NCBI RefSeq assembly: GCF_023159225.1
Contig: NC_063167.1
Coordinates: forward strand, 4,266,234 to 4,330,233
Length of the DNA: 64,000 nucleotides
From: Perognathus longimembris pacificus
Taxonomy: Eukaryota; Chordata; Mammalia; Rodentia; Heteromyidae
Direction of reading: 5' to 3'
Part shown: positions 33,558 to 43,825 of the stretch, piece by piece
Layout of the letters: each line of letters opens with the position of its first letter
Position numbering within the stretch: position 1 is the first letter of the stretch
Translations under genes and position numbers: made by a program
The notes under the pieces: model-generated
The model's input: only the letters and a program-made list of their open reading frames with translations
Database searches by the model: none
What the model was told of the DNA's origin: nothing

Positions 33558-33789
33558 GTAATACCGGGGCTTGAACTCAGAGCCTGGGCTCTGCCCTTTA
33601 GTTGTCTGGCTCAAGGCTGGTGTTCTACCACTTGAGCCCACAGCTCTATTTCTCTTATTGTTGCCGGCTTGGTGGAGAGAGGAGTCTGGTGGACTTTGCT
33701 GCCTAGGGTGGCTTCAAATCACCGTCCTTGGGATCTCAGCCTCCTGAGTAGCTGGGGTGGCGGGCGCGAGACACCCCCGTGCCTGGCAG
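33556..33789 (-). mobile_element. B1-dID SINE
   Basis: GGGGCTTGAACTCAGAGCC, CTACCACTTGAGCCCACAGC and CTGAGTAGCTGGGGTGGCGG; the B1 head is mutated. It is tandem with the SINE at 33213. Confidence 0.88.
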
Positions 33790-34165
33790 CCCCACCCTTC
33801 TGTCAGTCGTGTGTGTGTGATGCCCCTTTTCTCCTGGGAGCCCCTCCCCTGTCGGTGTGAAGTTCCGCAGGCCTGGGCTGGGGTGTCCCGGGCGCTGTCC
33901 TGGTTATGTAAAGCGGGGATGGAGAGCCCTGGCCACCCGGGGCCTTGGGCGGAGGGAAGCCGGGTTGGAGCCCCGCCCCATCCGGCGCCATGCTGGCCAC
34001 GTCCCGCCCACGGTGGCCCGTGGCGTCGGCTGCTCACTGGGCGGGGGGGGGGGGGGGGGGGCGGGGAGCGGCTGGAGGTGGGAGCCCAGGCCGGGACTGC
34101 ATTGTCCCTGCCTAAGGTCACCGCTGGGCTTTCGCTCACCTCCCAGCCACCCACCTCCCCTGGCG
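33790..34165. other. GC-rich intron with a long G-run
   Basis: 34042-34061 is an almost uninterrupted run of about 20 G, a potential quadruplex and a difficult place for sequencing. Nothing else is recognised. Confidence 0.5.
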
Positions 34166-34290
34166 GTGAAACATCATCTTCTGTTAAATGATGTGCCTGA
34201 CATTTACCGCGTCTTTATGTGACAATTGGGTAGGAACTGGTTGCATTAAGCAGCCTTATTAATATTCCAGCGGCAGGATTAGGGGAGCAT
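34166..34290. promoter_or_regulatory. Candidate conserved non-coding element
   Basis: A sudden AT-richer block without repeats (AACATCATCTTCTGTTAAAT, CATTAAGCAGCCTTATTAAT) between GC-rich stretches. TTATTAATATT carries overlapping homeodomain cores. Confidence 0.38.
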
Positions 34291-34536
34291 CGCGGCGGGT
34301 AGACCACAGGACCCTGATGGACGAGCTCTGAGGAGAGACGGTGCGAGGGCCTCTGCTGACCACGCACCCGCGCCGCGACTCACGCTGCCGACAATGGACG
34401 TCAGCAGCGAATCCTGACCACGCACAGTCTGGGCCGCCCCCGGGGGCTTTGGGGAGTTGGGATGATGTGTTTCCCTCCTGGGCTCACACAAACCTGACCT
34501 GGGGGGTGGAACGCCACAGATTTGAGATATCCAGCA

Positions 34537-34750
34537 AGCCGGGTGCCAGAGGCTCACACCTGGAATCCTAGCTGCTCAGGAGGCTGAGATCTGAGAGCCA
34601 ATCACAGCTCAGAGCCAGCTGGGGCAGCAAAGTCCGTTAAGACTCCTATCTCCAGTTAACCAGCAAAAAGCTGAAAGTGAAGGCGTGGCTCAAGTGGCAG
34701 AGCACCGGCTTTGATGGAGAAAGCTAAGGCACTCAGGCCCAGGTGTGAAA
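34537..34750 (+). mobile_element. B1-dID SINE, sense
   Basis: GCCGGGTGCCAGAGGCTCAC, CTGCTCAGGAGGCTGAGATC, then the ID half with GGCGTGGCTCAAGTGGCAGA. Confidence 0.9.
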
Positions 34751-36537
34751 TAAAATGTACCACCCCGCAGGCCTCCTCTGGCAGGGTGTGCTCGGGGGAC
34801 GCTCTCCCGAGTTCTCCAGAAGTTTGGGTGGTCCTCGGGTCTTCGTGCCCCTCTCCCCCGGCTCCCACCCGAGGCGGGCTGTGTGGGAATGCCCGTGTCG
34901 CCCTGCTGGCTGCGTGACTGCCTGGCCCCTCTGGGCCTCAGCGGCTCTGCCCTCAGAGGACCCGGGCCTCACTCACCACACCGTTAGGTCAGGCGGAGGA
35001 GGACGCAGACCCCACGCAGCTCCGCGCTTGCTGGCCCTCTGGGGCATCGAGAGGCCTGCGCAGGTCACCCCGGTCCCCGGCTCCTGTTACGGCCTGTGGC
35101 GACGTTTGTAAAGACCTGCCATTCTTCTAGATGCACAGAAGGTCAAGGTGCAGAGATGGGCCCGGCCGAGGGAGGCAGGGCTGGAATTGAGACTCGGGAA
35201 GGAGGGAGGGAGGGAGGGAGGGAGGGAGGGAGGGAGGGAGGGCAGCTGCAGGCCCAGGTCTGCTGAGGGGGGTCAAGGAGGTGATATTTAACTCCACACA
35301 GGGAGGGCAGGGCAGGGCAGGGCGGTAGCAAGCTAGACAGGCGTTGCAGACGGGCCGGTGACTTCCGCCAGGGTTGACGCTCTGGGTGTGAAGTGAAGTA
35401 GCAGTACCATGGCCGCCGGTGGCCCTGTCTGAGCTCTTTGGGCTAGGATGACCGTGCGTCCAGTGACAGCAGGGCCGGGGGCCTGCTCTGCGGATGGCAG
35501 GAGTTGGGGGAGAGCTCCAGGAGGGTCCCAGGGCGAAGGGCAAGGGTGGAAAACGGTGGCAAGGCAGGCTGAGACCAGAGGGGAGGTGTGGAGTGCCAGC
35601 TAAGGATTTCCACCAGGCCGGGCGGGATCAGGGAAGGCTGCGCGGATGCCCCCCCCCTTTAAGTCCGTGCCCAGGACCTGCGTTACCTAGGTAACTGGCA
35701 CACCTGGAGGCAGTTATTTCCGCCTTCTCTGAGGTCACATCCTGGATCCCCTCCTCCAGTCCTTACACCCTGCATAGAAGGTCAGGAAAGGGGGCCCAGA
35801 GGGGGACCCCTGAGTCCAGGGGAGGTGGGGAGGCTGGGTGGGAGTGAGGGAAGAGCAGGAGGGAGCCGGGGCTCTGGGGGTGCACCGCCTGCTGCCCCCT
35901 CCATGCGAGCTGTGGTCCCCGGGGGCTGTCCCGGCAGACGCGGAGAGCAAAGGCGCTGGGGACTCCTCGGTGCTAGGCCGCCATGAGCAGACTCAGAAGT
36001 GGACGGCCAGGGGCAGGGTGGACTGGGGGGTGGGGGGAGGGAGGTCACACGGAGCCCCGTGGGGGCCTCCAGGAGAGGGGGGGGCAAGACAGTGCAACCC
36101 TCCGATGAAGGAGAATTTCCACTCTAGTATGATGAAAGACAAGAGCGCGTGTTCCTTAGAGAAAAGTTTACATAGATAGGAAAGGGGAGAAAGGAGATGA
36201 CTGGGGTGTCCCGGGACACAGATGATCTCCGTGTGAAACCTGGGACTCCCGGGATTCTCATCCCTCCCCTCCCCTCCGTCCCCCTCCCTCCCCCTCCCCT
36301 CCCCCCTCTCCTGTGCCCCTCACACTGAGGGAGCCCCCGCAGTCTGCTCCGACACCGGCCTAGGCCATGCTGTCCGTGGCCCCGGCATTGTCAGTCCTCG
36401 GCTAGCGTGCGTGTGAGGGAGGATTCCTGTCCGGAGCCCGGGGGGGCCTCTGAAGGGACGAGCTGGGGGCCACCGTGACCACGCCGTCCTCCCTGGCCAG
36501 ACCCGGGCCGCTGTCCTGCTCTGTCCTCTGACCTGGA
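34751..36537. other. GC-rich intron with (GGGA)n and a possible MIR piece
   Basis: 34905-34965 (CTGGCTGCGTGACTG then CTCTGGGCCTCAG) resembles the core of a MIR SINE in sense orientation, weakly. 35198-35242 is an (AGGG)n run, and a CCCCTCC run occupies 36265-36310. No gene is seen. Confidence 0.4.
35198..35242. repeat. (AGGG)n microsatellite
   Basis: Ten or so GGGA units. Confidence 0.96.
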
Positions 36538-36780
36538 GCCGCCGCCGCCGCCGCCGCCTGGCCTCTGAGATGGGGCCTGATCCCCGGCGACCCTGGCCCG
36601 GCCCGGTGGCCCCGGAGAAAGTGGCTGCTCCTCCGGGATCTGACCGAGCGAGCCGGCTCTGCCCTCCGGTGACTCGGGGAGGGAAAGAGCCCTGCTCGCC
36701 GGCGCCCCGGGGCCCAGGAGGCCAGGTGGCACGGGGCAGGGAGGCCCGCCCGGGGCCGGCACCCGGGGCTTGTTTTCCTG
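36430..36780. other. CpG-rich patch with (GCC)n
   Basis: High GC with frequent CpG; includes seven GCC units at 36538-36559. No exon or promoter architecture is evident, and it may just reflect local base composition. Confidence 0.4.
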
Positions 36781-36975
36781 GCAGAGAGAGTCCGTCTTAG
36801 TGAGCAGAGCCCCGGATGCGTTCCCGGCCCGGCCCACCCTGGAACCCAGGCGCCCACAGCCCTGTCCCTTGCTGCCGGTGCTCGCTGGGCACGCGGCATA
36901 GGCGGACACAGCGTGGCCGGCCGCCTCAGGGAGTTAGTTCTACCTGTGCTGGCTGACAGAGGCGCCCTGCGCTGC

Positions 36976-37047
36976 CAGGGGTGCCCTGCCCAGGGGTGCC
37001 CTGCCCAGGGGTGCCCTGCCCAGGGGTGCCCTGCCCAGGGGTTCCCG
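36976..37047 (+). repeat. 15-bp tandem repeat (CAGGGGTGCCCTGCC)
   Basis: Four to five perfect units, each with an internal inverted repeat (GGGGTGCCC/GGGCA-like). 15 bp keeps one frame open as a QGCPA repeat, which is not a protein. Confidence 0.93.
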
Positions 37048-37439
37048 GCGCTGCCCAGTGGCACGGTCCCTGGGCAGGCTGAGCCCATCTCTCTATTCCC
37101 CTCCCTGCTGCTAACCCCCCTCTTTCCCTGGTGCTCTGACCCTGGCACCCCAGCCCCCCACCTCGCCCGGTGCTCTGAGCCTGGCACCCCGGAGCCCGAT
37201 TACTGTGGAACCACTTTTGCCAGAATGCCCTTTTGTGTTTTGTAATAAAGATGTAAAGAAAACAACAGAATCAAGAACGCAGTTCTCTCTGGGTGCAGAC
37301 GCGGCCTGGCTTCCCCCACTCATGGTTCTCGCCAGTGTTCTCGCGCTACTCTACTGGTCTGTTTCCTCCCGGGGCTTGCGGGGGGTCAGGAGAGCCTGGC
37401 TCAGGGGCACGTGGTCCGGTGTGCGTAGAGCGGCCAGGG
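37048..37439. other. Intron, nothing recognised
   Basis: Includes GTAATAAAGATGTAAAGAAA near 37241 and two similar GGTGCTCTGA(C/G)CCTGGCACCCC segments at 37131 and 37171 (a 40-bp spaced duplication). Confidence 0.45.
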
Positions 37440-37855
37440 ATGGGGAGCACGGGCTGGACGGGGGGGGGGGCCGCAGGGCTGGACAGGGGACTCAGGGCTG
37501 GACAGGGGGCCGCAGGGCTGGACGGGGGACTCAGGGCTGGACAGGGGGCCGCAGGGCTGGACGGGGGACTCAGGGCTGGACAGGGGGCCGCAGGGCTGGA
37601 CGGGAGGCTGCAGGGCTGGACAGGGGGCCGCGGAGCTGGATGGGGGGGCCATGGGGTGGATGGGGGGGCCATGGGGTGGATGGGGGACCGCAGGGATGGA
37701 TGGGGGGCCGCAGGGGGGGCCGCAGGGCTGGATGGGGAGCACAGGCTGGATGGAGGGGGCCGCAGGGCCGGATGGGGGGACCGCAGGGCTGGACGGGGAG
37801 TCACAGGGCTGGACGGAGGGGCCGCAGCATGGGACGGAGGGACCGCAGGGCTGGC
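37440..37855 (+). repeat. GC-rich minisatellite (GCAGGGCTGGACAGGGGGCC)
   Basis: Some twenty imperfect units of about 20 bp, in part organised as 40-bp pairs (GGGGGCCGCAGGGCTGGACG alternating with GGGGGACTCAGGGCTGGACA). It decays rightwards into GGATGGGGGGCC variants. Gly/Ala/Arg-rich shadow ORFs cross it. Confidence 0.94.
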
Positions 37856-37899
37856 AGGGCCCCTTTGGCTCCGCTGGGAAGTGGCGCTGCGATGGCTGC

Positions 37900-38090
37900 C
37901 GTCTTGTTCCTCGGCTCATCTTTCTCTTAATCGTTATGGATTATGGGAAAGAAGAACAAAGCCCATTAAGAGGTTCCCCTCCATTGGATCTGAGGAAGTT
38001 TCCATCAGAACGGCCCCATTTATCGGCCGATTCCCTCCTCACACAAAGAATAGTGCTTTGTCTCTTTGCAAAAAATTAATTTCCCCCAGG
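37900..38090. promoter_or_regulatory. Candidate conserved non-coding element
   Basis: A non-repetitive AT-richer block squeezed between a minisatellite and a pyrimidine tract: CTTAATCGTTATGGATTATG, AACAAAGCCCATTAAGAGG (Sox-like ACAAAG), CCCATTTATCGGCCGATT, GCAAAAAATTAATTTCCC. Confidence 0.42.
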
Positions 38091-38097
38091 AAGGAGA

Positions 38098-38390
38098 ATA
38101 GCAACCCCCCTTCTCCTCCTCTCCTCCCCCTTCTTCCTCCTTCTTTCCCCTTCTTCCTCTCTCTTCCTCCTCCTCTTCCTCTTCTTTTCCCCTCTCCTCC
38201 TTCTCCTCATCCTCCTCATCTTCCTCCTCCCCCTCCTCTTCCTCCTCCCTCTCCTCCTCCTCCTCCTCTTCCTCCTCTCCTTCTCCTCCTTCTCCTTCCT
38301 CCCCATCCTCCTCTCCTTCCTCTTCTCCTTCTCTTTCTCCTTCCCCCTTTCTCCCTCTTTTCCCCTTTCTCTTTTCCTTCCCACTCCCAC
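38098..38390 (-). repeat. Polypyrimidine tract (TCC/TTCC)n
   Basis: Nearly 300 bases of C and T on the plus strand (GA on the minus), imperfect. It creates Glu/Arg/Lys-rich minus-strand shadow ORFs. Confidence 0.95.
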
Positions 38391-38439
38391 GGTGACAGGG
38401 CTCATCTCTCAGGTAGGTGGAGGGACACGGGAATGACGG

Positions 38440-38655
38440 GACCCGAAGCGAATTCCCCGAGATGCATTGTCTTGAAACTCCCCCCACCGGAATGTGGGCA
38501 GCTGGCCTTGAACTGCATGCTAATGATAAATGACAGCGTCCACAGAGCCTCACATGGAGATGTTTGGTCCTGTCTGCGAGGAGATGACACATTAATTTTC
38601 TCTCCGGCTTACACCGGATTATTAATAACACCTCGGCGTTGGGATCTGACAAGCG
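38440..38655. promoter_or_regulatory. Candidate conserved non-coding element
   Basis: TGCATGCTAATGATAAATGA, GACACATTAATTTTCTCTCC and CCGGATTATTAATAACACC hold dense homeodomain-type cores in a GC-rich context. Function is inferred from texture only. Confidence 0.42.
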
Positions 38656-38904
38656 AAGGCCCGGAGGGCGTCCCCCAAGGGGGCAGGGACTTCGGTGGGG
38701 CGAAGGTGAGCCCGACCCAGGGAGGCACCTGAGCCCCGCGTGGCTGTTCTGCAGGGCTGGGGCTCCAGAAGCCGAGTTCGACCCGGGTCAGGAATAGATG
38801 GTTCTCTCTCTCTCTCGCAGAAAGTACTGATTCCAAATAACGGGGCCGGGCACCCTCTCCGCCTGAGCCTCCCCTCTCTGTGTCCTTGCCTCGCCGCGGA
38901 CTGG

Positions 38905-39127
38905 CTCTGTCGTCCGCACGCGCGTGTGCTAGAACGCTGAGGTGCTGCCCCGCGGCTTCGGCGCTCAAGGTTGGCACGGGACCATTCGAGCCAGCCCTCC
39001 GTCCCGCGTTCGGCTGGTTGATGGAAGAGAGGTCTCGGGGACTCGGCTGCTCGGGCTGGCTTCTGTGAACCGTAACCCTCGGCTCTCCATCTCTCGAGGA
39101 GCTAGGATGAGCTGCCGACACCCACGT
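38905..39127 (-). mobile_element. Strongly decayed, GC-shifted B1-dID SINE
   Basis: GGCGCTCAAGGTTGGCACGG, GGTTGATGGAAGAGAGGTCT, GCTCGGGCTGGCTTCTGTGA and GAGCTAGGATGAGCTGC match the dimer order, with many CpG-creating changes that are unusual for a SINE. Confidence 0.6.
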
Positions 39128-39989
39128 TGAGGTTCCCGTGGGCCTTCTCCCTCTGCCCCCGGGGGGCAGGGCTCTGAGCGTCCACCACCCCCCCCCGCAC
39201 CCCCAACTGCAAGTGGCCAAGAGACAGAGCTGTGGGGCGCAGCCTGCCCTTGACTGCGGCCCGGCCCCATCCTAGCTGCTCAGTAAACAGGAACTGAATA
39301 CATGGCCGGATGTCATCGTAGGATTTCAGGCGGAGCCCCCGGGAGCCCTCGGAGTGGAGCCGTGCAGGAGCCCCGCGGGCCGGCTCCGTGCACGCGGCGC
39401 GGGGGCCTTTTCTCCGCTCGGCGACCTCCAGCCACGGCGGAGGCGCACGGAACCGGGCCTAGCCGCCTGCGTTTAGGATCCTCGAGAGAAACGCACGGAC
39501 GCCCGCTGCGGAGCCCCGCCAGCCCCGGCTCCTCCTGAGTTTCCACAGAGGCATCCTGCCCTCGGAGAGCTGGGGCCACTCGCCCCCGCCTCCCCCGGCT
39601 TCTGGAAGGTTCCCCCCACTGGGCCTTCCTGGAGACTTCAGCGGGGATTGAAGAAGATGGAGTGCGTCAAGTACCAGCTGCGGGGCCATGCTCCGGGCCG
39701 TCTCTCCTTTTAGTCAGGAAACACGACAAGACTCACTACAGACTCCTCGAGTGTGGAGCGCTGCCTTCTAGAACTCGCTCACCTTAAAATAAATAATAAT
39801 AAGAGAAAACCCCGAGAGCAGCAGGAAGGGGCACAGCCTCAGGTGTCTTGTCTCCTGGCGTTTGGACCTATGAATTTACCCAGTCATTTGTTCTCTCCTA
39901 AGAACACGGCTTCTTACCATTTCCCATTTACACTTGTTGTAATGAAAAGAAGCTGGGGTTGGCCCGCCCCCCCCCCCCCCGTCCCCAAA
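39128..39989. other. Intron with a CpG-rich patch and possible L2/MIR end
   Basis: 39330-39520 is CpG-dense (GCACGCGGCGCGGGG, CGCACGGACGCCCGC). 39275-39300 (GCTCAGTAAACAGGAACTGA) resembles the 3' end of L2/MIR elements. 39700-39960 is non-repetitive and AT-richer (AATTTACCCAGTCATTTG). 39966-39980 is a C-run. Confidence 0.4.
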
Positions 39990-40170
39990 AGGGAGCTAAT
40001 CAAATAAAGCAAATTGCTGTTACCTTCTCCTCATCCTTATTACGTCCATGGCCCCAGCCGGAATTTATTATGAAGAGCGATTGGTTTGCGCATCTGGCAG
40101 ATTGCAGCCTGGCCCGGGCCTGACAGCCCCTGTCCTTCCTTGTCACGCCTGTCACCAATGGCCTGCAGTG
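39985..40170. promoter_or_regulatory. Candidate conserved non-coding element
   Basis: GAGCTAATCAAATAAAGCAA, CCTTATTACGTCCATGG, GGAATTTATTATGAAGAGCG and GATTGGTTTGCGCATC (CCAAT-box core on the minus strand) form a non-repetitive block bounded by a C-run and a G-run. Confidence 0.42.
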
Positions 40171-40176
40171 GCCGGG

Positions 40177-40190
40177 GGGGGGGGGGGGAG
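40177..40190. repeat. Poly-G run
   Basis: About a dozen consecutive G between two candidate elements. Confidence 0.9.
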
Positions 40191-40209
40191 GAGATGGGAG
40201 GGGGGAAGG

Positions 40210-40405
40210 ACAGGCGATGTTCACGACCACATCATGAGGAGACGTGGCCCGTGCCGGCCTGCAGGTTAATAAACTGGCCCCATCCGGTGAGATCCAGTCT
40301 ACTGCAATAGCTTCTCAGGCCTCTGTCGGGTGGTCCATCAACCTTGCTAGGCGCCGGTCATCCATTATCACCGTCCCGGGGCTTGTGGGAGAAGGAGATA
40401 AGGAG
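40210..40405. promoter_or_regulatory. Candidate conserved non-coding element
   Basis: TTCACGACCACATCATGAGG, GCAGGTTAATAAACTGGCCC and GGTCATCCATTATCACCGTC, followed by GGAGATAAGGAG (GATA core). It is adjacent to the block at 39985-40170 and perhaps part of one element split by the G-run. Confidence 0.42.
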
Positions 40406-40515
40406 AGGAGACCGTCCTCTAACCAAGCCTTTCCCTCCCTTCAACAGGGGGCAGCTTGGGTTGGAGGAGAGGAGGAGGTGGCCGGAACGGGCAGGCGTTT
40501 ATAACTAGGATTTGG

Positions 40516-40992
40516 TGTGTGGGAATTCGATCTGTGAGGGGCAGAGAAGCCACGTTTTGAGAGGTCAGATCGGGACTCTTTATCATTAGAGAGCCAGCGG
40601 CCGCATGCGGACTGACGTCCCCCCAAAACTTGACGTTGTTAGCACAAAGCTTATAAAGGCAAAAACCACAGCAAGGCGGATGCCGCCTGGCGTGAGCGTT
40701 TGCAGAGCGAGCCGGTGAGGCGTTAACTGGGGGGGGGGGGGGGGGAAGCTGGGGTTCGTGAGAGCTTAGCCGGCGGGGACGTTCGGGGGTACAGACTTGG
40801 CAGATTCTAACAGTCTCCACAACCGGGCGGAGGATAGGGCCCTCCTGAAGCCCAACAATCCGTGACCCCTCGGCGCTCTGGAAGGACCTACGCCTCGTCC
40901 CCGGTTCTCAGAATGGAGTCCACCATCCCTGTGACTGTTAAGGTGGTGGTGGGGACAAGATGGCGTTGCTTAGGCCTGGCATCCGTATTTCA
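40516..40992 (-). mobile_element. Solo LTR (ERV), 477 bp
   Basis: Starts TGTGTGGGAATTC and ends GTATTTCA, flanked by GATTTGG at 40509-40515 and 40993-40999. It shares GCAGAGAAGCCACG and AGAGAGCCAGCGGCCGC-like sequence with the LTR at 23316. On the minus strand, CGCCATCTT (a YY1-type site; AAGATGGCG at 40957-40965 on plus) lies near the LTR start. A G-run of about 16 is internal (40730-40745). CpG density is high. The longer target duplication (6-7 bp) hints at a class II relative, in conflict with the 4-bp copies, so the family call stays open. Confidence 0.65.
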
Positions 40993-41164
40993 GATTTGGG
41001 AAGAGGGGTAGTAATGGGGGAATCCTTGGTTTCTGAATTTACCAGCGACGTCGCCTTAGGAAACTGTCTGCCCGTCTCTGCGCTTTCTCGCCTTCTCATC
41101 TGAGCCAACGATCGGAGTTACTGCGGGCTGCAGATGGGAAACGGAATGGGCTTTATTCATGTGG

Positions 41165-41402
41165 TAATTTTGGTGCTGATCCTGGGCCTTGAACTCATAG
41201 CTTATTCTCTTGTCCCTGAGCTTGTTTCGCCCAAGGCCAGCACTGTACCACCAGAACCACAGCTCTGCTTCTGGCTTTTCGGTGGTTGATTAGAGATACG
41301 AACGTCTCATGAACTTTCTGACTTTCCTGCCTGGGCCTGGTTTTGTACCACGACGGCTCTCGAGAAGGGAGGATGACAGGTGTGAGCCACAGGTGCCTGG
41401 CT
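41165..41402 (-). mobile_element. B1-dID SINE
   Basis: GGGCCTTGAACTCATAGC, TTTCGGTGGTTGATTAGAGA and GATGACAGGTGTGAGCCAC. The CA microsatellite follows within 30 bp. Confidence 0.88.
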
Positions 41403-41429
41403 CTCCAGAGGGCTTCATCCTGTGTCTAG

Positions 41430-41466
41430 CACACACACACACACACACACATGCACACACACACGC
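41430..41466. repeat. (CA)n microsatellite
   Basis: CA units with one TG interruption. Confidence 0.95.
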
Positions 41467-42470
41467 ACTATTAGTGAGAGGCAGCACTTGTTGTCGGGCA
41501 CTCGGCACGGTTATCTTTGGCATTTGGGTCCAGGCCTCTTGCCGCTCATGGTGCAGATGACTCCAGCCTTTTCCCCGGTGGAAAGATCTGGAGAGAGAGC
41601 AGTGGCGTGAGGGACGTGCGATGCGGTGAAGGGTGGCACTTCCCGTTTCCTCCCTGCCCACTGGAACGGGGACTCGGGGCTGGTCCCGAGCACAGCATCC
41701 CCGCAGTGGGCACTGTGGCCCGCCCTGCGGGGGCTCGGGCTGAGCAGGCCGCGTCTCCCTCTGGCTGGGCCTGTCCCCACGCTGGCACGAGCGAAGGGGC
41801 CGAGGGGACACAGAGCGAGGGAGGCGCTGCCCCGGAGCGGAGGCTCCAGCTGCAGAAAGGAGACTCGCTGGAGATGTTTGCCATTTGGAAGCCATCTGGA
41901 TGTTGTTCCCGGAGTCTCCAGGCAGAACAAGCCTGTCATCTGTCCTTACAGGGACGCTCTGGGGGGGCAGAGCCTAGGGGCGCAGCAGAGCCCGGGGTGA
42001 CGCCCGCGCAGAGCGTGGGGTGCCAACGCCGCAGCGGGCGGGCAGGCCGCGTGGGGCAACAGGTCGGGGTGGCGGGCCGGGCCTCCATGGCGTCCTCTGC
42101 GATCAGGGCAGGGTGACTCTAGAGAAATGATGGGCAGGGGGGTTCCGAAGAGGAGGGGCTGCAAGCCACACCTGTTTGATGTGCCTTGATTCCCAAGGCC
42201 AGACACTGGAAAGTACCTGGGCTTGCTTTTGCAGGATGAAGGCAGTCTTGGAACCGACACCCAGCTGCTTCGTAAATTCCTCTTTACCGTCTCCCAACAA
42301 AACCCCTGGCGGGCAGCTGTTAACTGTCTTCTGTCGACCTAACCAGAGGAACATATCACACCCTAAAGGGGTGGACCAGTGCTCAGGACTCGTGTTCAGG
42401 GACCGTTTCTCCCCTGGTGGGTGTCCCTTCCTAGCTGACCCACAATGCACCACGTCCTCTCTCCCTCAGT
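41467..42470. other. GC-rich intron, nothing recognised
   Basis: CpG-moderate from 41680 to 42110. Overlapping Ala/Gly/Pro-rich open frames on both strands are composition artefacts. Confidence 0.4.
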
Positions 42471-42588
42471 CCCCTCCTCCCCTTGCTCTTTCCTCCTCCT
42501 CCTCCTCCTGTCTTCATCTTCCTCCTCCTCCTCTTCTTCTTTGTCTTCCTCTTCCTCTTCTTCCTCCTCCTTCATCTGCTGCTGCTGG
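42471..42588. repeat. Pyrimidine-rich (TCC/TTC)n tract
   Basis: CTCCTCCTCC and TTCCTCTTCC blocks at the tail of the following SINE. Confidence 0.9.
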
Positions 42589-42818
42589 TGCTAGTACTTG
42601 AACTCAGGACCTCAAGCTCTTGCTCTCTTGCTTAGCTTTCTTGCTCAAGGTTGGTTCTCTACCACTTGAGCCAGACCTCTACGTCTAGCTTTTTGCTGGT
42701 TCCTTGGAGATAAAAAGTCTCTTGGGTTGGTCTTCCCGGACTGGCTTTGAACCTCAGTGCTCATACCGCAGCCTCCTGAGTAGCTGGGATTACAGGAGTG
42801 AGCCACCGGACCCAGCTG
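42589..42818 (-). mobile_element. B1-dID-like SINE, older subfamily
   Basis: GTACTTGAACTCAGGACC, CTCTACCACTTGAGCCAGAC and CTGAGTAGCTGGGATTACAG. It carries an extra CTTGCTCTCTTGC-type insertion compared with the common subfamily. Confidence 0.85.
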
Positions 42819-43127
42819 ACCATCTTCAAGAACACTTGATCACGGAAGTTTCCATGCCCAAGCGTAGCCAGGACAGCGCAGTGAGCTCAACGGTCCTTAG
42901 CACCATCCGTCGGGAGCCATGCGCGGTCAGTATGGTTCCATCCCCACCCGCCGCCCCTTCCTCGCCGATGCATTCCTCGCACACTGTCTAACCTCGTCCG
43001 TAACTATTTCACTATTCCTCTCCAAAAACAATAGGTGGTTTCTGCACTGCAGGGGCTCTTAAGATTAATCGCTCAAAATACCATCAAACATCCGGCAGCG
43101 TTCCAAATTCCAATTGTTCGACAGCTG

Positions 43128-43128
<1 letters not shown>
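42819..43128. other. Intron, nothing recognised
   Basis: No repeat or gene is seen. Confidence 0.4.

Positions 43129-43171
<43 letters not shown>
43129..43171. repeat. (CA)n microsatellite
   Basis: About twenty-one uninterrupted CA units. Confidence 0.97.
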
Positions 43172-43174
<3 letters not shown>

Positions 43175-43310
43175 CTTTGGCTCATTCAGTATTCACATAA
43201 GGATATTCACGGCTCTTGGCTGGTGTATGTCTGTGGCTGTTTTAGTCTTTCAGTACTGATTCTAGCTCTCTCCCTGCCCCCCTCTCAGTTTTCTCAGAGA
43301 AAGCTGGAGA

Positions 43311-43380
43311 AGCCGGGTCATTTGTCCTATAGACTTTTCTAGAATGGAGCCGGGTCATTTGTCCTATAGACTTTTCTAGA
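43311..43380 (+). repeat. Two-copy 37-bp spaced duplication
   Basis: AGCCGGGTCATTTGTCC to ACTTTTCTAGA occurs at 43311-43343 and 43348-43380, identical, separated by four bases. Confidence 0.93.
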
Positions 43381-43664
43381 GTGTCGCTCTCACCCCTGAT
43401 TTGCTTCTCCTGTCCCTTGCCCGGTCCCAGAGCCCCTAGACATCTGTGAGTGGGAGCTGTGACCACACCCACTCGGTCTAATTTCAAGGACTCCCCCTTT
43501 TTTTTTTTTTTTGCAACAACTTAATATACTCTCGTCAGATGACAGCCTCACATGGCTACTTTGCTCCCTTTTGATGTCCGCCACCGCCACCCCACCGTTG
43601 ATGCTCTGTTACTTCAGTTGAGATTACAAGATGGTGACATTGTAGTTCTCCTAGTTCACCCTCA
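43381..43664. other. Intron with a T-run
   Basis: 43497-43513 is poly-T; nothing else is recognised. Confidence 0.4.
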
Positions 43665-43825
43665 TTAGTGAGAGTGCTTGCTGCTTTGTGCTTTCTAGTC
43701 AGGGGCTTTGGCCCTTGAGCCACGGGGTCTTGTGCATTTTCCCCCTAGGTTGACTGCGAACAGCAATTTTCTCAGTCTCGGCCTCCTGAGAACCTAGATT
43801 CCAGACAGGCGTGGGCCCGTGGCGA
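43665..43825 (-). mobile_element. Decayed B1-like SINE
   Basis: GGGGCTTTGGCCCTTGAGCC and GGCCTCCTGAGAACCTAGAT with GACAGGCGTGGGCCC retain the antisense SINE order. Confidence 0.6.

Noticed and set aside
37293..38732. 479-codon plus-strand frame
   Set aside because: It strings together a minisatellite, a unique block and a polypyrimidine tract; composition changes abruptly at each boundary and no domain is present.
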